Program-made: the position numbers and the translations under genes
The notes under the pieces: model-generated
The model's input: only the letters and a program-made list of their open reading frames with translations
Told to the model about the DNA's origin: nothing
The model's database searches: none
From: VAZQ01 sp963785745
Lineage (GTDB): Bacteria; Pseudomonadota; Alphaproteobacteria; Rhizobiales; Xanthobacteraceae
DNA length: 64,000 nt
NCBI GenBank assembly: GCA_963785745.1
Contig: CAWAWR010000022.1
Location: forward strand, 1 to 64,000
Direction: 5' to 3'
Part shown: piece by piece, positions 1 to 6,858 of the stretch
Position numbering within the stretch: the stretch's first letter is position 1
Layout of the letters: each line of letters starts with the position of its first letter

Positions 1-74
1 TCAGGACCACGCATCAGTTCATAACCCATGAAGTGGGCGGCGACGGCTACTTCGTGTTCTTGTGACGTGACCAT
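1..74 (-). CDS. Possible partial small protein, runs off window start
   Basis: A reading frame on the minus strand opens with ATG at 74 and stays open to the window edge, giving at least 24 residues (begins MVTSQEHEVAVAAHF and continues to MGYELMRGP). I do not recognise the family and see no clear Shine-Dalgarno upstream. A competing short plus-strand frame ends in TGA at 63-65, so the strand is uncertain. Listed only because the window start must lie in or near a gene; confidence is low. Confidence 0.25.
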   Translation of the reverse strand, partial: MVTSQEHEVAVAAHFMGYELMRGP

Positions 75-283
75 GCCCTATTAATTTCAGGCAGGATTAA
101 AAGTTCCGGCAACTGGGTCTCCGACAATCCTAGACGAGGGCACGAATGACCATCCGGAAAATGGTTAACATAACGAGGAGGGACGCCGAAAGTAAAGCCG
201 GGTTAAGTCCCTCAAGCTCTGGTCGATAGTGGGGGTCCCCAATCTGATAACAACGCACGGGTGACCTCGCTCCTTACAAAACG

Positions 284-313
284 AAGAACCCGGCCGTTGA
301 AGCCGGGTTCTTT
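284..313 (-). terminator. Intrinsic-type hairpin after the 27-residue peptide gene
   Basis: An 11-base perfect inverted repeat (284-294 with 302-312, arm AAGAACCCGGC) encloses a 7-base loop. On the minus strand it lies directly downstream of the small gene at 338-421 and is followed by CGTTTTG; on the plus strand a short TTT follows. It is a plausible bidirectional terminator. Confidence 0.6.
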
Positions 314-337
314 ATGCGACCGAAACGAACCCGACGG

Positions 338-421
338 CTACCGCCAGAAAAGCATGAGCAGAATGATGATGGGTAGTGGAATCCCAATCAACCAGAGAAG
401 CGCACCTTTGCCGATACCCAT
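338..421 (-). CDS. Very small single-span membrane protein (27 aa)
   Basis: ATG at 421-419 opens a 27-codon frame ending TAG at 340-338. The product starts MGIGKGALLWLIGIP and is hydrophobic from about residue 7 to 25 (LIGIPLPIIILLML), ending in WR, so it should be one transmembrane helix with a short positive tail. A strong Shine-Dalgarno, AAAGGAG, stands about 8 bases upstream, and a hairpin terminator follows, which together make translation credible despite the length. Small proteins of this general look are common in Rhizobiales; function is unknown. No neighbour suggests a partner. Confidence 0.6.
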   Translation of the reverse strand: MGIGKGALLWLIGIPLPIIILLMLFWR

Positions 422-499
422 GAAGGTCTCCTTTGAAGCGTTGAACTCGGTCGTGTAACTCCGACCGAAGAGGAGGGTTCCTGAGAATTTAGCTTGAGT

Positions 500-1556
500 T
501 CAGATCGTTGCGCTGCCAGCAAATCCGGCGCCTATAAACAAGGCCATCAGGTTCGCTTTTTTTTGCTGCAGCTGATCCATGTTGCATTGTTGCGGCGCCT
601 TGTCCGGCCGCCAGCGCAGCAGCCGCGTGCCGTGCCGGAAGCGCTCGCCGCTGAAATGGTCGTAGCATACCTCGACCACGAATTTCGGCTTAAGCGGGTG
701 CCACGCTGCCGAGCGATCGGTCGACCAGCGGCTGGGTCCTCCTGGGGCGTTACCGGTGAATCCGGGCGGCCCGGTATGCTTCTCAAGTTTCTTGGTGAGC
801 GCCGGCTTGTCCTTGCGTGGGATACTTGAGGTAAAGCCGACGTGATGCAGAAGGCCTGTTTCGTCGTAGAGCCCGAGCAGCAACGAGCCGACGACGCGCT
901 TACCTTCGTTGTAGCGAAAGCCACCGACCACGCAGTCTGCGCTGCGATAGTTCTTAATCTTCTGCATGCCGCTGCGCTCGCCCGAGCGATAGTCAGATCG
1001 AGCCGCTTGGCGACGACGCCGTCTAGTGCGCTGCCGACACGCTTCAGCCAGCCTTTAGCAATGGCGAGACTGGTCGTCGCAGGGACAGACGCAGAACTTC
1101 GTGCCGGCCCCGCTCTTAGTAGGAAATCTTCTAGCTCCCGACGCCGTTCAGGCAGAAGTTGGCCAGTCAGCCGTTCGCCGCGGGCGTTCACGAGCAGATC
1201 GAATACGATCAGCAGCGCGGGCGTTTCGCCGGCCAGCTTTTGGATCCGGCTCGCAGCCGGATGAATTCGCTGCAGCAGGTCGTCGAAAGAAAACCCGCCT
1301 TTGATAGGGACCACGATTTCCGCGTCAAGGACGAAGCGTCAGCCTCAGTGCGCGGAGGGCTTCGACCAGCTCCGGAAAGTAACGGGTAAAAGGTGCGGCC
1401 GGATTTTGATTGAAGTGCCACAGTCTTGCCATCGCGAAAGACCAGGCAGCGAAAGCCGTCCCATTTCGGCTCGTATTGCCATTCCGTGCCGGTCGGAATG
1501 GTGTCGACCGATAGGGCCTCCATTGGGCTGTATGGAATGCGCAGTGGGAAAGTCAT
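500..1556 (-). pseudogene. Broken ATP-dependent DNA ligase (LigD/LigC-type ligase domain)
   Basis: Pieces in three frames together read as one ATP-dependent ligase of the NHEJ/LigC group. The N-terminal piece starts at the ATG at 1556 and holds the adenylation motif EPKWDGFR, whose lysine takes AMP. The next piece contains RFVLDAEIVVPIKGG (1342-1298 area) and LDGVVAKRLDL, and the last piece (967-500) has the OB-fold part with VVGGFRYNEGK and ends near LLRWRPDK and QLQQKKANLM. Frame changes fall near 1400, 1340 and 980, and the normal stop is missing so the frame runs on to 500. No ku gene is nearby. Either a real decaying NHEJ ligase or a gene hit by several sequence errors; the number of breaks favours true decay here. 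Confidence 0.75.
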
Positions 1557-1730
1557 GGAGATTGAAGATCCTGCGGGCGCTGGTCGGCCCAATACAACGC
1601 ACATGTTCAGCTTCCGATGCCTTACTTGCGCCGTCTGACCGAGGGCGGGAACTTGTACCCTGCTGAACGGGTTTGAGGACAAGCCTATCAACAGCTGCCG
1701 CTTTTGCCGGCCCAAGGCGCCAGGGTGATC

Positions 1731-2291
1731 ATGGATCCGTCCGCCGGTCAGTCCGTTCTGATGTACTTTGTGCTGCCGTTATGGCTTGCCGCTGGATTTG
1801 CCGATTATCTCTGCCACCGGTCCACGTCGATTGAAACCACCAGTGGCTACAAGGAATCGCTGCTTCATTTGCTTCAATTCGCTGAGATGGCGGTGCCCAC
1901 GCTTGCCGCGATCTTCCTTGAAATCAATGCGCTCATCATTCTGATGATGTTGATCAGCTTGATCCTGCACCAACTGACTGCGATGTGGGATGTGCGCTAC
2001 GCCTACCACCGTCGTGAAGTGACGCCGACCGAGCAGCATGTGCACAGCGTGCTTGAGATGCTGCCGCTGGCGGCGCTGCTGATTGTCGTTCTTCTGCACT
2101 GGCAGCAGTTCCTGGCGCTGTTTGGAATGGGCTCCGAGAGTGCGGACTTCGCGATTCGGCTGAAGGCAGAACCTTTGCCCTGGCTCTACGTCACAGTGAT
2201 GTTGACGCTCGTCTTCGTATTTGAAGTGCTGCCCTATCTCGAAGAATTCGTGCGCGGGCTTCGGTCTCGACGCGGCGCAGCTCGCCGATAA
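1731..2291 (+). CDS. Conserved-looking four-span membrane protein with histidine cluster
   Basis: A 186-residue protein if the ATG at 1731 is used (preceded by AGGGTGATC); an ATG at 1704 is possible. Hydrophobic spans lie at about 8-25, 55-80, 108-130 and 150-168. Histidines are concentrated at or near the membrane face: CHR (28-30), H80, and the stretch AYHRREVTPTEQHVHS (91-106). This layout could bind metal, as in membrane hydroxylase-like proteins, but I do not see a full known motif and assign no function. The C-terminus is arginine-rich. It stands alone between the ligase remnant and the convergent cold-shock gene. Confidence 0.6.
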   Translation: MDPSAGQSVLMYFVLPLWLAAGFADYLCHRSTSIETTSGYKESLLHLLQFAEMAVPTLAAIFLEINALIILMMLISLILHQLTAMWDVRYAYHRREVTPTEQHVHSVLEMLPLAALLIVVLLHWQQFLALFGMGSESADFAIRLKAEPLPWLYVTVMLTLVFVFEVLPYLEEFVRGLRSRRGAARR

Positions 2292-2412
2292 GGGCAGGCC
2301 GCGCACCTTAGCCTGCACCGCCCCCGCTTCGCTCAAAAGGAGGGCCGTGCAAACACGCTCGGAAATTTGAGTGCTCTACCAGGCTCGTCGCTGGCCTACG
2401 ACAGTTCGTAAG

Positions 2413-3024
2413 TCAATCTAGAAATTGAATTGAGCGCGCCTCAGGACCTTTGTGGCTCTGGACGACCTTCATTTTGACTTGTCGTCCTTCCGGCAAGCCG
2501 TTCAAGCCGCTGCGTTCAAGCACCCGGCCGCTCACGAATACGTCCTTTCGACCTTCACCAACTGCGACGAAGCCAAAGCCCTTGTCTGAATTGTACCATT
2601 TCACGGAGCCAACGAGCTCCTCTTCCGGCGTGTCCTGCGCCGAGGACCTTTCCCCCAAACCCTGTTTCGGCGACCGTGAAGAGCCTGCAGGGCTGACCTC
2701 GACCAGTTCAGTGACCTCTGGTCCGCGTTTCCCTGGTCCTAACCGAACGGTGATCTGCGACCCTTCGGGTAGGTCGTCGTTGTATCCAGCGGATTTAAGC
2801 CGGCTGATGTGGAGGAAGGCTTCGCTGCCATCTTCGACTTTAACAAAGCCAAATCCCCTCAGCGAATCGAACCACTTGACGACCGCCGCAACCGGTTCAG
2901 AGGATCGGGGTCGGTTTACGGGAGGCGAGGATCCGGCCCGGAATTCCGGCATTGTATAGCTAGGATCATAATCGTCGGCGTCTTGACGACGTCGGCGATC
3001 ACGTTGGTTTCTTTTGTCGCTCAT
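2413..3024 (-). CDS. Cold-shock protein with two cold-shock domains
   Basis: A 203-residue protein. A basic, disordered N-terminus (residues 1-45, rich in R/D) is followed by two cold-shock domains at about 46-110 and 137-201, joined by a Ser/Gly-rich linker. Each has RNP1 (GFGFVKV at 57-63; KGFGFVAV at 148-155) and an RNP2-like strand (EAFLHIS at 68-74; DVFVS at 161-165). Double-CSD proteins of this size are typical of Rhizobiales and bind single-stranded RNA or DNA, acting as RNA chaperones. Its ATG overlaps the stop of the 78-residue frame upstream (ATGA), which suggests the two are cotranscribed and translationally coupled. Confidence 0.9.
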   Translation of the reverse strand: MSDKRNQRDRRRRQDADDYDPSYTMPEFRAGSSPPVNRPRSSEPVAAVVKWFDSLRGFGFVKVEDGSEAFLHISRLKSAGYNDDLPEGSQITVRLGPGKRGPEVTELVEVSPAGSSRSPKQGLGERSSAQDTPEEELVGSVKWYNSDKGFGFVAVGEGRKDVFVSGRVLERSGLNGLPEGRQVKMKVVQSHKGPEARSIQFLD

Positions 3025-3257
3025 GGGTATGTCGATAAGGTCTGGTGCCGCCGGATTTCCTGGTCAGGATCAGCATACGCTCGTAGCAGCAAATCTTGAC
3101 ACTCGCGCAACCGCTGCAAGCCAATTGCCGTTCCCCAATGCGCCTGCACGTCATTCAGATCGCGGATGGCAACGTCTACCGCCGTCTCGAGATCGATCTC
3201 GCTGCGTGCTTCAGGTTCAGTTCGAAACAGACGAAAATTTCTGCGGCCACCACACAT
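3021..3257 (-). CDS. Small acidic protein upstream of and overlapping the cold-shock gene
   Basis: A 78-residue frame whose stop overlaps the cold-shock start by four bases (ATGA). The central part, TAVDVAIRDLNDVQAHWG followed by LQRLRECQDLLLRAYAD, looks like two amphipathic helices and has the composition of a real protein. I do not recognise the family. The overlap is the main support; the start is uncertain because no strong Shine-Dalgarno is visible before 3257. Confidence 0.45.
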   Translation of the reverse strand: MCGGRRNFRLFRTEPEARSEIDLETAVDVAIRDLNDVQAHWGTAIGLQRLRECQDLLLRAYADPDQEIRRHQTLSTYP

Positions 3258-3440
3258 CCCCGAATCGCGGCCGGTAGGGTGCGTCCGTGCGCTTAACTAA
3301 GCTTTACGATCGAGCTAGGGCTGATGAGGATTTTCCACGACGAAATTGGCGGGATCCGGTTTATAGGTCTTTATAACTATTTCCTTTAAACCGAACTCTC
3401 GCGTTGGATCGCTGTAACGGTTTGATTATCTTCGAAAATT

Positions 3441-3489
3441 TGGTGGAGCCAGTCGGAATCGAACCGACGACCTCTTGAATGCCATTCAA
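3441..3489 (-). pseudogene. 3' fragment of tRNA-Ala(GGC), island attachment scar
   Basis: On the minus strand this reads as the 3' half of a tRNA-Ala: anticodon stem-loop around TTGAATGGCATTCAA with anticodon GGC, variable loop, T-arm GTCGGTTCGATTCCGAC, acceptor strand TGGCTCC, discriminator A and encoded CCA at 3443-3441. The D-arm and 5' acceptor strand expected at higher coordinates are absent. Integrases commonly target tRNA 3' ends and leave just such a fragment at one end of the element, with the intact tRNA at the other, so the element should lie to the right of this point. No integrase gene and no intact tRNA-Ala are visible in the window. Confidence 0.8.
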
Positions 3490-3993
3490 CCGTTCTGGCG
3501 AAGCCCGCACAGAGCCCGGTCGCGAAAACGGCACCACATCGTTGAGACCCGCTTCGTACCCAGTACCTACAGTACGCTCAATCGACGTTTGTGGCAAACA
3601 GCTCCTTCGCCGCCTTCCACATCCGCTCGCGCTCATATTTCGGCGTCGGCAGCACCCATCGGCACATCGATGGATCTGTCCCAATATCTTCATCTTCACG
3701 CTCACTAAATTATCGTCTTCGGCGGTCTGGGGCACGGTTTGATCAAGACAGCTTATAAGTCGCCATCACGTTCCGACGCACGGTCCTGAGCAACCGTTCC
3801 ATTCCCTCGTAGGGGGTGGTTTCTGCAACGGGCACAACCTGACTGCTGCGAACTGCATCGCCTCAGAAGCGAGGTATCTGTCTCCGGATCAAGAACTGGC
3901 AGGTGCCGCGGGCACCACATGCAACATCCCAACATACGCGCGCGCTCTATCGTCGTCGCTCCACTGGCTGGCGACGTGGCGCAGTAAAAATTA
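3490..3993. other. Gene-free stretch in the island scar
   Basis: About 500 bases with no convincing gene. It holds the first copy of a diverged direct repeat (3662-3708) and a degraded minus-strand frame: after one frame change it can be read to a C-terminus with ERERMWKAAKELFATNVD and a stop near 3584, which looks like the tail of a decayed small protein. Confidence 0.45.
3662..3708. repeat. Diverged direct repeat, copy 1
   Basis: Matches 4625-4670 with a few substitutions and one indel; shared blocks include TGATCTGTCCCAA-like and CTTCATCTTCACG sequences ending in TCACTAA. Weaker similarity continues on the right (a GACAGCT block, a CCT-AGCAA block, and CGTAGGGGGTGG at about 3812 and 4841), so the duplicated segment may originally have been about 200 bases. 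Confidence 0.6.
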
Positions 3994-4578
3994 TCAACCG
4001 GCGAAATGCTCGACCTTGAGATTGCGAAGACGTCGTGGGTTCAAAACCACCTCGTGCTCCTCCCGATCATTCGTGACAAAGAACACATGCTGCTTCGGCA
4101 CCACGGCCGAAGCGACCACTGGGTTAGGCGGCCGGATGTTCCTGTGCCCACGAGCAAAACTTTCCGCAACTGATCGATCCGTCGTCCAAGCGATGCCGCG
4201 CACACGGTCGGAGGAGCAGCCACGAAACACCTGTACTTCCAGTGGTAGCATTTGCCAGACCTTCATCTGCGCTGGTGAAAAATAACGCGTCGCCGGCGTC
4301 GCGGTATTTTGCATCAAGCTCAGGAACTGCGTTGTGAACGGCCAAGTAGCGTCGCAGCCTGACCAACACTCCATCAGTGCGGGCCAGAATACGTCAGGTG
4401 GTGCAGATTGAATGAGCGAAAGTACCCTTCCAAGGGTTTCCTCTGAATTTTCCTTCAACGCGCATTTTTTGACCGCCGACAGTGCCGCATTTAGATGGCT
4501 CTGTTTTTTAGTCACTAAATAACGTTTAACGGCGTCAGTCGCCTGTTGCGCTAGCCCGCTGCTTCGTCTGCACTCCAT
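3994..4578 (-). CDS. Putative ADP-ribosyltransferase-fold protein
   Basis: A 194-residue protein of unknown family. The C-terminal half has a pattern resembling arginine-type ADP-ribosyltransferases: an arginine strand VFRG (R119), then GIAWTTDRSVAESFARG (WTT at 131-133 in the place of the STS motif), and an acidic REEHEVVL strand (E174-x-E176, like ExE). The N-terminal half is helical and includes ECWSGCDATW. These features are seen; the ART assignment is my inference, since WTT is not a canonical STS. It sits between two diverged direct repeats in the island scar beside ArdC. It could instead be an unrelated conserved protein. Confidence 0.6.
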   Translation of the reverse strand: MECRRSSGLAQQATDAVKRYLVTKKQSHLNAALSAVKKCALKENSEETLGRVLSLIQSAPPDVFWPALMECWSGCDATWPFTTQFLSLMQNTATPATRYFSPAQMKVWQMLPLEVQVFRGCSSDRVRGIAWTTDRSVAESFARGHRNIRPPNPVVASAVVPKQHVFFVTNDREEHEVVLNPRRLRNLKVEHFAG

Positions 4579-4624
4579 TCCCTCTTGCCGCGCGCAATTT
4601 TCGTCGCGTCGGCAACACTCATCT

Positions 4625-4670
4625 GCACATCCATGATCTGTCCCAACAACTTCATCTTCACGATCACTAA
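4625..4670. repeat. Diverged direct repeat, copy 2
   Basis: Second copy of the repeat at 3662-3708. The two copies flank the putative ADP-ribosyltransferase-like gene about 960 bases apart. On the minus strand both copies encode similar peptides (VKMK-LGQI), so they may be duplicated gene fragments rather than mobile-element ends. The surrounding 4579-4962 stretch holds no other gene that I can support. Confidence 0.6.
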
Positions 4671-4962
4671 GACGTTAAGGTGGCGCCGCTTGTTCATGAC
4701 AGCTCGGAAATAATTACTCGCACAGCCCTAAGCAATCGTGTCACCGTCAAACCTTAACGAATGGTTAAAGCCGATTTTTGAGGGTCCTATATTTCCGAAC
4801 CACGTCTAACGGGCCGGGGACCCCGGGGGGCCTGTCCATCGTAGGGGGTGGGTCTCCGACGGCAAGCCCTCGTCACCGCGCAGCAAATTTAGAACCACTG
4901 CCCGATGCGGCTAAGGCGCGCGCGATATTCCCGAAGGCGCGCTGCATCAGCGAGGCAGTACC

Positions 4963-5844
4963 ATGAAACGCGATCTATATGCAGAGGTGTCCGCGCGCAT
5001 TGTTGCGGAGTTGGAGCGCGGTGCGCCGCCGTGGATCAAGCCGTGGTCGGCGACACCGGGTCAGAACGTGCCGCAGAATGCAGTGACCAATCGTCCCTAT
5101 TCAGGATGCAATGTTATCTTGCTGTGGCTCGCGCGCAATCGCGGATGGGCGTCGCCAAAATTCCTGACATTCAAACAGGCGATGGAGGCCGGCGGCAATG
5201 TCCGTAAGGGCGAGCACGGCACCAAGGTTTACTTCGTCAAGCAGCTACAGATCAAAGACGGCGACAGTGGCGAAAAAGCTGAATCGCGGCTGATCCCAAT
5301 GATGCGCGAATACACCGTGTTCAATGTCGATCAATGCGAGAACCTTCCGGATAGCGTGAGGACCGGAAAACCAATGCGCGTTCGTAATCCCGATACGCGA
5401 GATGTTCTCGCCGATGAGTTCCTGCGCGCTACCGGCGCGGACATTCGCGAGGGCCATGGGGAAGCCTACTTTGCGCCGAGCCACGATTTCATTTCGATGC
5501 CGGCATTTGAGGCTTTCAAGGGCGCAGATCATTTCTACAACGTGGCATTTCACGAGTTAACCCATTGGACAGGCCACAAGGCCCGGCTTGATCGGGATTT
5601 GAAGACCCGGTTCGGCGCGCGCAATTACGCTGCCGAGGAACTGGTGGCCGAATTGGGCGCCGCGTTCCTCTCTGCAGAGTTTGGTTTTGACGGTGACGTA
5701 CGGAATGCAGGCTATATCGCGCCGTGGATTGACCTGCTGAAGACCGACAAGCGCGCGTTTTTCACCGCATGCAGCAAGGCGTCGAAGGCCGCGGAGTATC
5801 TACGTGGCTTGGCGCTTGCCTCACCTGCCGCAATAGCGGCCTGA
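4963..5844 (+). CDS. ArdC-like antirestriction protein, ssDNA-binding plus zincin domain
   Basis: A 293-residue protein with the two-part ArdC layout. Residues 1-125 form the N-terminal ssDNA-binding domain (IVAELERGAPPWIKPW, NRPYSGCN, FLTFKQAMEAGG, VRKGEHG). The C-terminal part is a zinc metallopeptidase-like domain with HELTHWTGH (197-205) and the downstream glutamate helix YAAEELVAELGAAFL (222-236). ArdC proteins are carried by conjugative plasmids and integrative elements and protect incoming single-stranded DNA from restriction. The start at 4963 keeps the canonical N-terminus. Next to a tRNA-Ala scar it marks the remains of a transferable island. Length is normal for the family. Confidence 0.9.
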   Translation: MKRDLYAEVSARIVAELERGAPPWIKPWSATPGQNVPQNAVTNRPYSGCNVILLWLARNRGWASPKFLTFKQAMEAGGNVRKGEHGTKVYFVKQLQIKDGDSGEKAESRLIPMMREYTVFNVDQCENLPDSVRTGKPMRVRNPDTRDVLADEFLRATGADIREGHGEAYFAPSHDFISMPAFEAFKGADHFYNVAFHELTHWTGHKARLDRDLKTRFGARNYAAEELVAELGAAFLSAEFGFDGDVRNAGYIAPWIDLLKTDKRAFFTACSKASKAAEYLRGLALASPAAIAA

Positions 5845-6025
5845 CCGGGAGGCATAGCACCGTGGCGCCCTATCAATTACTGCGGCGCGTGCTCCACGCA
5901 GAACAAATGAGAACCTCAAACTACCAGGACGCCCATTCAAGAGCCGAGCCTGTTAGGGCAGATGTTGGGGCACTAGGGGAGATGCTGAAAAAGAGAGTGC
6001 AATCTCAATTAGCTAGAGACGCACT

Positions 6026-6115
6026 TGGCGGAGAGGGAGGGATTCGAACCCCCGATACGGTTGCCCGTATGCCGCATTTCGAGTGCGGTGCATTCAACCA
6101 CTCTGCCACCTCTCC
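6026..6115 (-). tRNA. tRNA-Ser(CGA)
   Basis: Ninety bases including an encoded CCA. The 5' acceptor GGAGAGG pairs with CCTCTCC at the 3' end; the anticodon arm CCGCA-CTCGAAA-TGCGG carries anticodon CGA; a long variable arm (ATACGG-CCGTAT) is typical of class II tRNA-Ser; the T-arm is GGGGGTTCGAATCCCTC-like. It looks intact and marks the right edge of the accessory region. Confidence 0.95.
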
Positions 6116-6217
6116 GGGCCGAACGGCGGGCGTAGCGCCCGGGCGCTATGTAGCCGTCGCAGCCAACGGACAAGGCGGATTTCCGGCCGCTGGCCCGCCG
6201 CCGCCGGGCGGAACCGC

Positions 6218-6646
6218 TCACAGCTCGCGGCCGAGCACGCGGTCGACCGAATAAGGCCCGCCGCCGCGCAGCGCGATCGCAAAGGCCAGCGTGCCCCACA
6301 TCATGACGTATTCGTAGCCGTCGGTGCGCCAGCCGTAGCCGTTGGCCCAGTAGTGGATGAAGGTGAGATAGCCCATCTCGATGGCGGCGGCCGCCGCGAA
6401 GAAGCGCGTGAACAGGCCGATGGAGATGCAGATGCCGCCGAAGAATTCGATGAAGGTGAGGAAGATGCCGAACGCCAGCGTCGAACTGGAGACCGTGCCG
6501 CCGCGCATGATCTTGCCCCAGCCGTGGATGACGAGATGCATGCCGCAGGCGATGCGGACGATCGGCCAGCTCAGCGGAATGACGAATTCGTAGAAGCGCC
6601 GCAGGAACGGCAAGACAAGTTTGGGTTCGCGCGCGATATCGGTCAT
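6218..6646 (-). CDS. DoxX family membrane protein
   Basis: A 142-residue integral membrane protein with four hydrophobic spans. The first helix region carries the DoxX signature: RIACGMHLVIHGWGKIM, followed by the glycine-rich GGICISIGLFTRF turn and the C-terminal helix. DoxX proteins are a broad family of small membrane proteins linked to redox partners in some bacteria; the substrate here cannot be told. A purine-rich Shine-Dalgarno (GAAGGGGG) precedes the ATG. It is monocistronic, with tRNA-Ser just downstream. Confidence 0.85.
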   Translation of the reverse strand: MTDIAREPKLVLPFLRRFYEFVIPLSWPIVRIACGMHLVIHGWGKIMRGGTVSSSTLAFGIFLTFIEFFGGICISIGLFTRFFAAAAAIEMGYLTFIHYWANGYGWRTDGYEYVMMWGTLAFAIALRGGGPYSVDRVLGREL

Positions 6647-6858
6647 CTTTCCCCCTTCGCCCCTCTTGTGACCAGACTATTGCGCATTCCCGGATCGACA
6701 AGGAACCGGGCGAACCGTCGCAAGACCCCGGCCAAGAGCCAATATCGTTGATAACAATCATGATTTCATCGCCCGGCGGCCGGCGCTGCTGATCGGGCGT
6801 GACCGGCCTCGGCCGGACGTACTATCCTCACCTCGGTCGATCATTTGTCATTGGGTTC

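Noticed and set aside
3753..3935. 60-codon minus-strand frame in the island scar
   Set aside because: Cysteine/arginine-rich without conserved spacing, no Shine-Dalgarno; looks random.
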